Origin: Beverwykella pulmonaria
Lineage: Eukaryota; Ascomycota; Dothideomycetes; Pleosporales; Melanommataceae
Reading direction: 5' to 3'
Assembly: GCA_001599595.1 (NCBI GenBank)
Contig: BCHH01000002.1
Coordinates: 1,520,335-1,584,334, forward strand
DNA: 64,000 nt
Notes under the pieces: model-generated
Databases searched by the model: none
What the model was told of the DNA's origin: nothing
The model's input: only the letters and a program-made list of their open reading frames with translations
Shown: one piece after another, positions 1 through 10,599 of the stretch
Layout of the letters: the number at the start of each line of letters is the position of its first letter
Numbering within the stretch: position 1 is the first letter of the stretch
Made by a program: the position numbers and the translations under genes

Positions 1-2647
1 ACAGGCAGGCGCCGCTGCTCGCATCCCAGATCTTGACGGTACAGTCCCATGACGCCGACGCCAGCCGGGTCGAGTCGTGAGAGAAGGCCACTGAGGCGAC
101 GGAGTTGCTATGACCCTCAAGCGTCGACAGGCAGGCGCCCCATACATCTCCTATAGATGGTTTAATTGTGATCCATTGTAGCTCTTCCTTCTTAAAGAGA
201 TCCCTAATTAGGCTACGTGCTGGACTGAAGACAAGCGCAGACGCATATGTCTGTAGAGGACTATTCTCTATTGCCCACTTGTGAGACATTATAAATCGAT
301 TCGCATCTTGAACTAGTTTAGTTAACGCATATGCATCTGCCCCTTCTTTTTCCTACTCTGGGTCAGCATAAAAAAATTCTAGCTATATTGCTTATTTAGT
401 GCATACCTTGACCAGCGACTGTAGTTTCGTCATTGAGACCGACCCCTTTGGTATACTCTTACACAAGCTAAGGGCCTCCAGCCAGTACAGATAACTCTTC
501 CTTAGGAATGCATGGACGATGCCTTCGTCTTGCAGATCTTCTATATAGATTGCTGACAATGTGGGATTCGAGTTGCATAGATGGTCGACCCAGTGGATAC
601 ATGAATAGCGCGATGCTGCTAACGGATAAGGGTCTGGCATTTTAACGTCCTCAATAGGATATCCCAACAATTTCAGGCTGAACATATCCCGATGTAGGGT
701 TCTAGACATAGTTTTGAGTGACCTGGCAAAGATGGCGTAATGGATATCGTCACTTCCAGATGGGAACACTTCTTTAGCTGCCTTGTTAAGGAGAAAGTCC
801 TTAGCTGACTGATGCACAAAGTAAATCGTCTTTTCTCGCAGGGTGAGGAACGAGCCACAAAGGCTAATGATCTCCCGTAACTCTGAGTCGTTAGCTATAT
901 CTTCGAGCTGTTCGACAAGGGCTGCTAGCTCCTCTAATGAGATTGGCTGGTACACGAGCGCGATCGCTGCCAGCACCTGCTTGCAGAGTTCAGCATCGTC
1001 CGACTTGCTAATTTGCTGTATCATTCGCGCGTACAGGGCGTCTAGTCCGGGAGGGAACATCTTAAGCTTCTTCAGCACATTCCGCCTTGCCGTCGCTTGA
1101 AGGTCTTGACACACTAGCGCTACCCAGAGGAAGGTGTCGTTTGCATTTGACGTTAAATGCTCTAGTACAGCGCCTCGGGTCTGTTCGTTGTACTGCTTTT
1201 GCTGCGCTAGTTGAGACACCTTCTGCTGGATGAAGACACTGACAGCTGCTGAAACAGACTCCGCATTCAGCTCCAGGCTCAGCCTTACTTTGTAGCCTGC
1301 CCGCTCTAGCTGATCTTCAATGTCTGGCAAGTTGCGGCTGGAGACAATCCACTTAACGCGGGAAGACGCAGATAACTGCTCTGCAACAAAGTTAAGCAGC
1401 TTCGATAAGTCAGTATCGCACTCATCTAACGCGTCAATAATTAGGTATGTGGTATTTAGGTTTGGGTCCCGGAGTACGTCCGCAAAGATCTCTGTCAAGG
1501 CAACACAGGCATTCGCATCCTCGAACATGGTCTTGTCCGCCTGGTCGTACCTCTTACGCACGTGCGAGACGAGTGACGGCTGCTGACTGATAAGCAAGTA
1601 CAAAAGCCCTCGTAGCACGGCCGTAGCGTTGTTGATGCGCGAGTCAGTGGCCTGGCAGAAGAAGTAGGATACAAAGGCCGTCTGAGCCATTGACCTCTGT
1701 AGCTCGTTCACAATGCCGCAGAGCAACATAGTCTTGCCCTTTCCCGGGTCACCCTTGATCCATAGTAGTCGGCTCTGTGGGTCGCTGTGCCATTTCTGGA
1801 AGTTGGCGTTATCAAGGATCCAGCAGTACGAGTCCTTTAGCAGTCCTCCTTTCGTATCCTCAATTCGTTTCTTGTCGTCACGCGGATCTGTGCTACGTAT
1901 GTCTTGAATGCATCTTTCTAGCTTCGAAATCTCATCATGGAGCCGTCTAAACGCCCCCTCTGCACCTTCGCCATAGCAAGGCGCTATGTCGACATCAACG
2001 ACACCTAACAATGAGTACGCTTTATCTTCTGGACGTGTGGTCTGCCGGTGTTCACTCCACCGCAATCGATCTTTGACACTGAACTGAGATAAAGGGGCTC
2101 CTTGAAGCGCTAAATGCGGTATCCCAGTTACTTCGTAAATTTGTTGTGTAAGTGATATCTTGTCGCCCAATTTGCGCCGTTCTCGACAAAAAAACTCTAC
2201 CGTGCTTGGAGCAAGAAGTTCCTGGAGTGTCCAGCCCCGCGTGAACCACTTGCTTTTCCGGAAGGCTAATTCCCACAGCGACGGGTTCGCTTCTTCGTCG
2301 GTTTCAACAGTAACGTCAGGCAGATAGACGTAGCATCGTGCAGCGTTGCGATACCAGCGAAACATGGACTGAATAGCCTGCGAGAGCTCAGCCTTATTTG
2401 CCTTGTCTATGCAGCACGTATCGATCCAGAAGTATTGCAAGCCGTCTTGTCTTGCCTGCTCTCCACAGAACGAGATCTTCTTATAACCAGCCTTATCCTT
2501 GCCTGTGCCATTTGTCAGGTCTTCAAAGGTAACCTCCTCCGCATCTGCTCCCCACGTATGCGAAAGTATCGCATATTGTGGAATAACCTCGTCGCTAAAC
2601 TGAGTAAGACGGAAACCGCCAGCATCGCAGCATCGGAAAAGGCGCAT
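1..2647 (-). CDS. HET-NACHT-WD40 (NWD-type NLR-like) protein, 3' end outside the window
   Basis: Start ATG is at 2647. Residues about 1-240 are a HET domain: AILSHTWG (26-33), FWIDTCCIDK (73-82) and RGWTLQELLAP (137-147). A NACHT ATPase follows, with Walker A GDPGKGKT (299-306) and Walker B YLIIDALDEC (401-410). The first reading frame stops at 392, but a 54-nt phase-0 intron at 353-406 (GTATGC donor, TAG acceptor, GCTGAC branch) joins it to a second exon. That exon runs open to base 1 and ends in a WD40 repeat (LEGHSNSVASVAFS ... VKIWD). This is the architecture of Podospora HET-D/HET-E/HET-R: WD repeats sense a ligand, NACHT oligomerises, and HET triggers incompatibility cell death. The remaining WD repeats lie to the left of the window. 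No stop or frameshift is seen. The domain call is firm; a role in vegetative incompatibility is inferred from the family. Confidence 0.93.
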
Positions 2648-3758
2648 TGTTTTGTGTAGAGCTTGACGGGCAAGCGGTAGGAGTGGATCTCAGTCGGATT
2701 CAAACGCGGCAGCCTGGCCAAAGAGACGAGGCGGCGACTAGCTTTCCCGCTGAGCTATTAAGGTTAGCAGGAAAACAAAGGGTTAGAGCGCGGAGCTATA
2801 CCAAAGAATCGCATCTGATTGCGAGGCCGCGCAAGAGTGCTGTGAGCGACTTATGGTCTGCTTTGCCGCATCTTTGGTGACAGAGTGAGTAAGAATAACT
2901 CATCTGCAGGCGAGGTGTGGGGATCGTGCAATCATTGGTAAGACTACATGCAGCCAACAGATTGCGGAAGGCGACTTCAAGGTGCTCCTATATTTCGGGG
3001 CGTACGAACATTTCGGCGACACTAGCAGGGAGGACAGCCGACCCACACCGGCCAGCACCTTGTAACGTGGCGATTCTGTAGGTGTTCTTAGGGAGTTGAG
3101 TTGGTTGACTAGATGCAAAGCTAAGTTGAACTGCAAGGCTGCGGGCCGAAGATGACCTTGCTTGCACGTGCGCGCTTACAGTAGGTTAGAGGGACCCTTT
3201 TAAATCACCATCCATGGCTGAACCTTGAAATAGAAAGTGATCGAAGCCGAAACGAACCGCTTTAGGGCCGTAGTGGGTCCTGATCCACTCTACACAGTCT
3301 CTTCCTTTCTCTATTGCTTAACCCCAATAAGTGACGCGTCGTTGTTGAGATGGAAGCGTAAGTGAGAGTACTGTTATTACAATAGAAGTGTTGTCGAGGA
3401 ATTATGGGCGATATCTGATTGATGGCGTGTGCCTCATAAAAACGCCACTTCGGAAACGGAACAACCGGAGTCCGCGCAGCTAGGCAACTACGAGTACGAA
3501 GGTCGACGTCGAAATGTCTTCCGATTTCCCCAACCAACACACCTAGGCCTCCTCTATTCTTACAGTTCACTTTCCTGAATCCGCAAGAATTCCTACCACA
3601 GGGTTCGTCGCCTTCGCTAATATTCTGCGCCTCTGGTGTGCAGCACACCAGCTTAACATCTCCAATCTCGTTTCAGATATCTCTCTCTTAGTTCACAATT
3701 GTTGAAGATTGTCAGCGTTCGCCCAAACGCATTGTTCGAATCCGCTCTGAAAGTTTCA
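2648..3758. other. Intergenic region with no supported gene
   Basis: This divergent region lies between the HET-NACHT gene and the next plus-strand gene. Only short overlapping open frames are present. It contains one copy of a 25-nt direct repeat (3437-3461) and, on the minus strand at about 2696-2757, Pol III box A/box B-like strings that do not fold as a tRNA. Confidence 0.6.
3437..3461 (+). repeat. 25-nt direct repeat, copy 1
   Basis: A T, an A5 run and CGCCACTTCGGAAACGGAA, identical base for base to 5262-5286 in the same orientation. The following bases remain similar (both continue to GTCCG.GCGCA after a short variable stretch). The two copies bracket the hypothetical gene at 3759-4790. 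Origin unknown. Confidence 0.85.
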
Positions 3759-4790
3759 ATGTCTCAAACACCCAAAGCAGCCATCTTCCCCTTTTTCTCC
3801 CTCCCCCAAGAACTCCGCAATCTCATCTATACCCACCTCTTCACATCTGCCCCTTACCTCCCCGGCTCCTTCTTCGGGCTTCCGTTCAACCTGCACTATG
3901 GATATCGCTGCTGTCCTGAAACTATATATTGGCGTCACAGGGTTAAGCAGAGATGGTTGCTAATAAGTAAGAGTCTAATGGCTGAAGCGCTCGAGGAGTA
4001 CAAGAGGGGGGCAGAGTGGGTATATTGGGGGCCTGGAATGGACAAGCTGCTCAGCGACGGAAAGCGTAGCTACAACCTGTCCGGGCTGTCGATCACCATC
4101 CCGGGTACAAGTCCAAGTCCATTTCCGATCTCAGCCGTAACCAAGATGCCGCCCGATATGTCTGAAGGGCTAGCTAAGACTGTCGTCAGAGTCCGCAGGT
4201 TCTCCCTATACATTGGTAACCTTGCGTGCTGGGAGACTCCATATCGCCGCGACGGCGTAGACGGTCGACAGGTGCTTGAAATTATCGCCAAGACGCTTCG
4301 CCGTGCCAGCGAGAAGTCCCCAAACCGCTTAATTGAGTTCGACACAATACGCCTCCAAGGCCACAGTTACCTACTCAATGGTGGCCCAGATATCGATGGA
4401 AGGCCAACTTGCTCTGGACAGACGAAGCACATGTTTCGGAATTTGAAAAAGGTGCTGGATAGCGCGGGCGTTAGGGTGCGCCAATGGGAGTTTGAGATCA
4501 TTGATGGGAGGGCCCACGTTAGTGAAGTTGTGTTCAACGTTGAATTCAAGGGTAGAACGCCAGCGTCAGGAGATGGAGAGGAGGAGGATTTCAACCTAAA
4601 CCTTGTGGTGGATGAGCGAGGATGGAAAGAGCCGGCTGAACACATAAAGCGGGTGCATACAACTTATTGCAAGGAGCAGAAGAGGGCGCGGATGGAGGAT
4701 GACAAGAGACGCAGGGAGGCGGATGCAACAAGAGAAAAGAAAAGGGCAGAGGAAAGGGCGTCAGTGGAGGCCGAGAGGCAGCAAAATTGA
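3759..4790 (+). CDS. Hypothetical protein with F-box/2EXR-like N-terminus
   Basis: Single exon, 343 aa from the ATG at 3759 (MSQTPKAA...); the open frame extends upstream only through a TTG. Residues about 10-30 carry FFSLPQELRNLIYTHLF, the LP-x-E-x-R-x-x-I pattern of F-box and 2EXR domains that is common at the N-terminus of lineage-specific fungal proteins. The middle is unrecognised. The C-terminal ~50 residues are very rich in Lys, Arg and Glu and probably helical (KEQKRARMEDDKRRREA). I do not recognise a specific function. If it is an F-box protein it would act as a substrate adaptor, but no substrate-binding repeats are seen. It sits in a gene-poor stretch between two copies of a 25-nt repeat, suggesting accessory status. 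Confidence 0.7.
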   Translation: MSQTPKAAIFPFFSLPQELRNLIYTHLFTSAPYLPGSFFGLPFNLHYGYRCCPETIYWRHRVKQRWLLISKSLMAEALEEYKRGAEWVYWGPGMDKLLSDGKRSYNLSGLSITIPGTSPSPFPISAVTKMPPDMSEGLAKTVVRVRRFSLYIGNLACWETPYRRDGVDGRQVLEIIAKTLRRASEKSPNRLIEFDTIRLQGHSYLLNGGPDIDGRPTCSGQTKHMFRNLKKVLDSAGVRVRQWEFEIIDGRAHVSEVVFNVEFKGRTPASGDGEEEDFNLNLVVDERGWKEPAEHIKRVHTTYCKEQKRARMEDDKRRREADATREKKRAEERASVEAERQQN

Positions 4791-5399
4791 CCTTCTTTGC
4801 ACCCACTTAACCTGTGAAGGAGCGATGAAACGAAGGGCCAGAGCCACGCTGTTGCTTGGAAAGAAATTTGAGGATCTGGTCTATCCACTTCATTTCGCGG
4901 AAGACTTGAGAGCCGCTGCGACAAGGTCTATAAGTTTTACTGCGGGTTGGATCTGCTCACACTCTCCACACACCCTATCCAGCAGGTTAATCTGAGAACA
5001 CGCCCTCTCCCACTGGAATCGCGAAACCATGCTGCCTTCTCCAGCGCCGGTTGGAGCCTACATGGAGGAGTATCTGAATACGGGTGTCGACCATGCTCGT
5101 GAGTGGCTGTTGGGGAATTCGAGAGCGCGAATGGAACCACAATCCTTGAATTCCGAGCGAGCATCCTCATACAGGCAGTGCTTGAGGCTGGTAACTTGCA
5201 TAACGGTGCTGGTATATCCTATTGGTGACCCCTGGGGCGCTATCACGCGGGCTGGAGGATTTAAAAACGCCACTTCGGAAACGGAATCCACAGTCCGTGC
5301 GCATGGTCGCGCTCTGTAGCAAGACCACGGCAAGACCAACAACCTCCGCATCACGTTCACCAATCTTCCCCCATCACTGCACCGTCTCGATTCCGCGAT
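4791..5399. other. Gene-poor spacer with an unrecognised open frame
   Basis: An ATG-initiated plus-strand frame at 5029-5319 (96 aa) begins in a plausibly protein-like way (MLPSPAPVGAYMEEYL...) and runs into repeat copy 2 before stopping. It may be the 5' part of the degenerate gene that follows. I see nothing else here. Confidence 0.4.
5262..5286 (+). repeat. 25-nt direct repeat, copy 2
   Basis: Exact copy of 3437-3461, 1825 bases downstream, same orientation. It lies inside the 96-aa open frame at 5029-5319. Confidence 0.85.
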
Positions 5400-6060
5400 G
5401 AAGCGTGCGCTTGCGAGCCCTAACCCATCTGAGTTTTTAGACGACAGTAAATACCTTCAAGCGCTGGAAATCGGATAATACCAACAAGTCCTCCCACGGC
5501 TTCGACCGTGCATTCAAACGCCGCAGGTCGGATACGCCGCCACTTACACAAGAGATATTTGACAAGCTCCACTATACCACAGAGTCGAAGTCGCTAGAAG
5601 AGTGGGCAGCTGACTGCGCGCAATCTGTCCTGCGGTAGGCCGACAAGTGTGAAAGCAGCGACGAGCTCGAGATGCCTCCGTTGCCAACACCCAGCGTCAC
5701 ACCTCGAGGGGCAATCGACGAAGAACAGCAAAGCTGGTTCAATGACAGCGCTCATCGAGTCCGGTCAAGACAGTCGACCGCCTCTGGCACGAATGGACTG
5801 TTGGTCTGGCCAGATCGCCGTTGATCCATGAACTGAATAGTAACTGGGCGTCGCAGCGAGATACAATGGTACTTTCTTAGGCTTGAGGCTGTCAAGGAGA
5901 CCAGGCGGCTCGCTCAGGCTCAGTGTACGAGCGAGGAGGCGGCGATGTGGCAGTTGTATACACAGCAGCAGAGGATGAGCTGCTCGTTAGATCAATTATG
6001 CAAGCGACTACAGCACGAAAGGGTACAGCAGCAGCAGATAGTGTGTAGATTTTATAGACT
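5400..6060 (+). pseudogene. Degenerate coding remnant, family unknown
   Basis: Long protein-like stretches occur in successive frames broken by stops. About 5456-5824 reads as FKRWKSDNTNKSSHGF..., SLEEWAADCAQSVLR, an in-frame TAG, then ESSDELEMPPLPTPSV... and QQSWFNDSAHRVRS. After a stop near 5826 and a frame change, about 5851-6050 reads RLEAVKETRRLAQAQ... and ends in a Gln-rich coil (LQHERVQQQQIVC). No single splice model I tried removes all the stops. The composition (charged linker plus coiled-coil tail) resembles the C-terminal half of a fungal transposon-associated or regulatory hypothetical protein, but I do not recognise the family. It ends about 35 bases before the HAL2 gene's stop on the opposite strand. 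Confidence 0.45.
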
Positions 6061-6093
6061 GACTCTGTTTGAATCGTCAATGCAATAGATCTT

Positions 6094-7179
6094 CTAATCA
6101 TATAACATTTGACCATATTTTGGGATCTCTTTGAGCTTCTCCCTCGCCATTGATAGAATTTTGCCATGTATGCTTTCTGCGGCACCAACGTTTCCATAAT
6201 TGGCCGATAGTGTTCTTCCTTGGCTGAAATCCAACTTTTTGCCATTGAAGTCTGTCACCTTACCTCCACACTCTTCATATATAGCAACTCCTCCAGCGTG
6301 ATCCCAGGTACATGCTGTCGGTGCTTCCGGGTCCACGGCATGAACCTGATAATCCGCAAAGCCCAGTGCGAGCGCAACATACGTAACTTGTGAGCTATAA
6401 ATTGATACTGGCGGCCAGGGCGCTCCAAGGCTAGTAGCAAATTCTTCTCGGCGTGGAAAACGAGGTCTTGTAATGTTCATACTGTCGACGAAAATGAGAT
6501 TTTTCATGTCGGTCTTTGCGGAAACCATCTGGATCGGTTCCGCGGGAAGAAGAGCCCCAGATGAAATTGGTCGTATCTGCGCACCTTGACCTCTGATTGC
6601 TGAAACGATATATCCAGGTTCGTCCTTTGTGCAATCATTGTCAGAGACTTGTCCGCTCTTCAGATCTAGGTTTGGGCAAGCAGTGACGCCGAGTTCGTCT
6701 ACACCATGAATAAGGAGAGTGACAACTACGGCATACTGCTTTCCGGCAAGGTAGGTCTTTGTGCCATCGACTGGGTCGATTACCCATACTCTACCAACTT
6801 CGCTCGAGTCGGTCAACCCGCCAAGGTCTATCAAATCGCACATTTCATCGATGTTTTTTGGTCGTCCAAGGAGCATTTCGCTTTCATTGTCGTCCAGTCT
6901 TGTGGAAGATACCGAATTCCATACCTCTTGCTTTAATAAGGCATCTTTCCGGAGCGTCTCTGCATTTTCCTCCGCCATTATCCTATCCCTCGGAAAAGCT
7001 TTATGGATAGCGGCAATGATTAGTGCCTGTGCCCCGAAATCTGCCACCGAAACTACGCTTTTGTCTGATTTAGCCATTTCATGATGGTCAACCAGTGACA
7101 GCACGCTTCTCGTCAGAATTGTGGCTCGTTGGGTGGCCAGCTCCGCGACCAGTCGTTCTTGGGCAAGAGCAGCAGTCAT
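6094..7179 (-). CDS. HAL2: 3'(2'),5'-bisphosphate nucleotidase (HAL2/MET22 type)
   Basis: Single exon, 361 aa, a normal length for the family. The enzyme hydrolyses 3'-phosphoadenosine 5'-phosphate (PAP) to AMP and removes a by-product of sulfate assimilation; in yeast it is the Li+/Na+-sensitive salt-tolerance target. Metal-binding and catalytic motifs of the inositol-monophosphatase superfamily are intact: VADFGAQ near 45-51, the acidic pair at 70-71, WVIDPVDGTKTYL (DPVDGT 135-140), and TWDHAGG with W292/D293. The start at 7179 gives a typical N-terminus (RLVAELATQRATILTRSV). It is convergent with a degenerate gene downstream. No frameshift or missing key residue is seen, so this is a conserved gene inside an otherwise accessory-looking stretch. 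Confidence 0.93.
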   Translation of the reverse strand: MTAALAQERLVAELATQRATILTRSVLSLVDHHEMAKSDKSVVSVADFGAQALIIAAIHKAFPRDRIMAEENAETLRKDALLKQEVWNSVSSTRLDDNESEMLLGRPKNIDEMCDLIDLGGLTDSSEVGRVWVIDPVDGTKTYLAGKQYAVVVTLLIHGVDELGVTACPNLDLKSGQVSDNDCTKDEPGYIVSAIRGQGAQIRPISSGALLPAEPIQMVSAKTDMKNLIFVDSMNITRPRFPRREEFATSLGAPWPPVSIYSSQVTYVALALGFADYQVHAVDPEAPTACTWDHAGGVAIYEECGGKVTDFNGKKLDFSQGRTLSANYGNVGAAESIHGKILSMAREKLKEIPKYGQMLYD

Positions 7180-7894
7180 TTTCGAAGAACTGTTCGCAAT
7201 ATAATTTAGCCTTCGATTCGGCTATTTGCATTCAACTCTTACTCTTTTTATATGTTGGCTCAACTTGGCTCTCTAGATAGTGTTTAAATATGAATCACCA
7301 ATGTTCGCAGTCGTCGTTGCACCTGGGCAACCTTGGCAAGAAAGTGAGGAAAATGCAGTTCAGCAAACGTACTCGCTTTTCTTTTTACTTATTAGTAGGC
7401 TTAGGCTTTCGCCACGTAGAGCCTCAGAAAGCATGTTGGATGCCGTCAACCTTGCGGTCCAAATATGCCTCGCAAACCTCCGCCTGTGGCTCCATCAAAG
7501 TGCCAAGGCAGCATGTCGTTTTGCGAATATCTGTTCGGATAAAAGTGAAGCCTCGCTAAATCCGCTATGACGCTACAAGAACTAACTGTATGAAAGAGTT
7601 CTGTTCAGCTTGCTATGATGCAAGAAAGCCTTGGACCGGTCACTCTGCAAAAGTTCTTTCCCTTAGGAGGCGAGACCCAGCGTGGCTTAGACTTTGCATG
7701 AGCCTCGAATGAGCCTCGAATGACCCCACCATGAAACCAATATTTGTACAACATGTGACAGGTGCATGGCAGGAGGCTTGAGCCTTATCCTCTAAATGCT
7801 AAAAATCCCGAATAACTACCTACTTAAACCCGGCGCGCGTTTTTGTTGACCTTTTCGCTCTGGTCATTTTATTCCTCCGCGCCAGGTTTGAAGG
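7180..7894. other. Divergent intergenic/promoter region
   Basis: This is the shared upstream region of the HAL2 gene (minus) and the CorA-like gene (plus). Short frames only; no recognisable RNA gene or repeat, apart from a short duplicated GAGCCTCGAATGA near 7701-7724. Confidence 0.6.
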
Positions 7895-9870
7895 ATGTCT
7901 GTTGCGCACAAACAACCAAGTCCACCAGATCAATTTCAGAGCGTGGATGGACATCATTACGTTGAGATACATTCCTTGAAAACCGATAAGCACGGTTCCT
8001 TAAGCATCCAGTATAATGAGGGGCAATTAACTGAAAACGAGATCACGAACTGGCTTCATCCTGTAGGATTGTAGTTTCTGTTTATCCAGCTTTTAGCTTA
8101 TACAGATAGAATACAACCCAAAATGTACAGGGAGCCGCGCAGTGCTCATGGGAATTAAGAGTGTTGTAAGCTTCAAACAGCAGTCTAACAACCATTGTCC
8201 GTTTACGCTAACATTCTTCCTAAGAATAAGCCGCGAGTGTGACGGAGAACCATTTCCATTTTCTCGTGCTACTTACAACAACATCCAAGAAGCTTTCAAC
8301 TTTCCATCTATATTTTTATCATATATAGCGTCACACACGACAATTGTTACAACTTTTGATCTCTCAGAAGATGCTTACGGTAAGATAGCCCGTTTGACAA
8401 TTTCTTGGGCTAGTTCAAATAAGAGGCATTGCACTGACTTTGAAAAGGCGTCTTAATCAATTTGAGTACTCATGGTCTTGTAGTTACCCACATACCCCAG
8501 AGTCGCACCACAGTTTGTTTCATCGTCGGTGTTTGCGAGCATCAGATTGCACAGCTTAAGATCAATCTCAAAGAATCCGCATCTCAAGGCAACTTCCCAA
8601 TGCTTGTTCCCGGCATTTGGCTCGACGTCATTTCCCAAACACGAGTGATGCGCTGCCATGGCCGTCGGAACGACATGAGAGACATTCAAATTGAAACAGG
8701 AATGCACTGGAGTGTCCAGTTCACTGATGCAAAACTGAACGAACTAGATTTCAATCAACTTAACTATGAGATGACGGTCCTGGGGAGTGAGTTTAATTGG
8801 GATTCATTTGCTATTGCCTTCCTCCTTGATGCCCAAGAAAAGGTTATGGCGACTCACAAGCGACTAATTGCTGCTGCCCCAAACCCTTCCCCTCCCTCGA
8901 AGAGCGAACAATCCCGGATTAAATGTCGAGACCCAATCGAAAGTAGATTGGATCGCGTCCACGACCTGTTGATTTGTCTGGAGGCGCGAACGAACAGTCT
9001 GATCCGACAAGTCGGGATTCAGCTACAATCTGTGGGTCTTGCCATCGGCTGTTCTTTGACCATGATCTAACGTCCGTATCATTTAAGTTACATAACCTCA
9101 TTATTCAACGGGATAATCGTATTGCTAGAGAAACTGCAGAGGGCATACGGTCAATTGCTGAAGCGCAACGATATGACAATGCCGTCGTTCGAAAAATGGC
9201 GGAAGACTCCAACGAGATTGCCAGGCTCACACGCCGGGATAGCGCTGACATGCGCACCATTGCGGTTGTCACTTTAATATTTCTTCCCGCGACTTTTATA
9301 GCTGTATGCTTGACTCAAGTTCTCTTGTTAGCTGTCATTCACTTCTTTCTTCCTATAACTTACCAATAAGCTAACAACTCATACGCAGACCTTTTTCAGT
9401 ACCTCCTTCTTTGATTTTAAACCGCAGTCGGAATCGAGTACCCCAGGTATTTCTCGATGGCTTTGGCTTTACTTCATTGTAACAGCTGGACTCACAGCCA
9501 TCGTTTTCACTGGATGGCATTTCATGGCCCGCCGCTCGAGGCTCGATAGCCGGGTTATTGCATCAAATCGGATAACATCGGAAGATGGAACTACCATCCT
9601 TCAGCCCCTGGGTATGCAATCTCGTACGTCCTGTTAGTCCAGTCATGGGAGACACCAATCAGCTAATAATCTCCAGTAGACCGCACGAAGAACAAGGATG
9701 GTTTAGTACCCGGAAACTTCGGAAAGGGTTCGCAAAAAGTGACTAGCGAAGAGAAACTCGGCATACAAAAGGTATATCCAGCATCGAAAATCGCGCGGAA
9801 ATATGCAAAAGATGAGGAAGGCGCCTGCTCTAATTGTGCGTATTTACTGGAGCAAGCACATCATCCTTAA
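7895..9870 (+). CDS. CorA-like Mg2+ transporter-type fungal membrane protein (six exons)
   Basis: My model joins 7895-8062, 8181-8379, 8484-9031, 9088-9303, 9389-9611 and 9677-9870, giving 515 aa. Introns 2-5 keep phase exactly and most have CTAAC branch sites (9067, 9371); intron 1 is the least certain. The C-terminal part is diagnostic of a large fungal family usually annotated as CorA-like: a helical RRDSADMRTIAVVTLIFLP segment, a first membrane helix (TLIFLPATFIA), the motif TFFSTSFFDF, and a second helix (WLYFIVTAGLTAIVFTGW). The soluble N-terminal region contains PFPFSRATYNNIQEAF, also family-like. The canonical CorA GMN tripeptide is not apparent, so Mg2+ transport is unproven; many such fungal proteins are of unknown role. 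The fourth acceptor region (9381-9388) is strong. The tail after 9677 is basic. Confidence 0.75.
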
Positions 9871-9920
9871 TTCGCTATGCTAGGAGATCGAGAGTAATGC
9901 TTTCCGACAAGTTTTCCTAG

Positions 9921-10268
9921 TTATCTCGCATGTATTCCTGAATCGTATGGGAATTTGTAATACGATTTGGTTTGTATTTTAAAAGGCTCGACACTGTGGC
10001 TGCTGAGGCACCGTATGATCGGGAGTAAGATGCGACCTAGAACGCGGTCTTTGACTGCGAAAAAGAAAGAAGTGCCATTCTCAGACAGACAGAATTCCTT
10101 CTCTCCATTATTGCTACAGTTGATCTCCCCTTCTCGTCCTTCAACCTCAACGCGCCTAGATGTGTTTCCGCGTATCACTAATTTCACCGGCTCCATTACC
10201 GTTATTGTCCCCAATACCATCGTAGTCCCTAGCAGAATTAATATAGCCCCTAGAACTATCGTTCCCAT
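9921..10268 (-). CDS. Small hypothetical protein with N-terminal hydrophobic segment
   Basis: ATG-initiated frame of 115 aa. Residues about 4-24 are strongly hydrophobic (IVLGAILILLGTTMVLGTI), followed by a polar part with NTSRRVEVEGREGE. The hydrophobic start could be a membrane anchor or signal segment. No family recognised. It abuts a repeat-like tract (10320-10430) and could be part of a repetitive element rather than a host gene. Confidence 0.3.
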   Translation of the reverse strand: MGTIVLGAILILLGTTMVLGTITVMEPVKLVIRGNTSRRVEVEGREGEINCSNNGEKEFCLSENGTSFFFAVKDRVLGRILLPIIRCLSSHSVEPFKIQTKSYYKFPYDSGIHAR

Positions 10269-10319
10269 CTCCCTACTTCCTAACTATATCTTCAAGGATC
10301 GAATCTTTTTTCAGCTGGC

Positions 10320-10430
10320 AGGCTACGGGCCAGCTACGGGCCAGTCACGGTCCTCGACGATATCACGTGACCTGGGTAGGATCACGTGACGCGCGGGAGT
10401 ATATAGTCTTCTCGACGTTCATGAGTCAAC
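10320..10430. repeat. Repeat-like tract: tandem 11-mer and paired CACGTG decamers
   Basis: CTACGGGCCAG is tandemly duplicated at 10323-10333 and 10334-10344. ATCACGTGAC occurs at 10362-10371 and 10381-10390, each with a CACGTG core, just upstream of a GAGTATATAG string. The arrangement resembles the promoter-proximal end of a fungal transposon or LTR, but I see no matching second end or target-site duplication. Confidence 0.45.
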
Positions 10431-10599
10431 CTCAAGGATTTGTCTCAATACAATCGTACTATGCAGATTAATGCGATGAAGCTTAACGGTGTGAGCAGAG
10501 GATTCTCAGGCGTCCGAAACAGCGGCTACACCACTACGGCTGTCATCGGCAGAATTTATGAATTTATTCAGACGTGTCGTGATGTGATGAAGTAGATAG

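Noticed and set aside
2687..2760. tRNA- or SINE-like Pol III promoter on the minus strand (box A-like at 2741-2757, box B-like GTTTGAATCC at 2696-2705).
   Set aside because: The T-arm around the box B string does not pair and no acceptor stem forms; only short motif matches remain.
3720..3745. Box B-like GTTCGAATCC near the start of the F-box-like gene.
   Set aside because: No box A or tRNA fold upstream; an isolated 10-mer in the 5' UTR.
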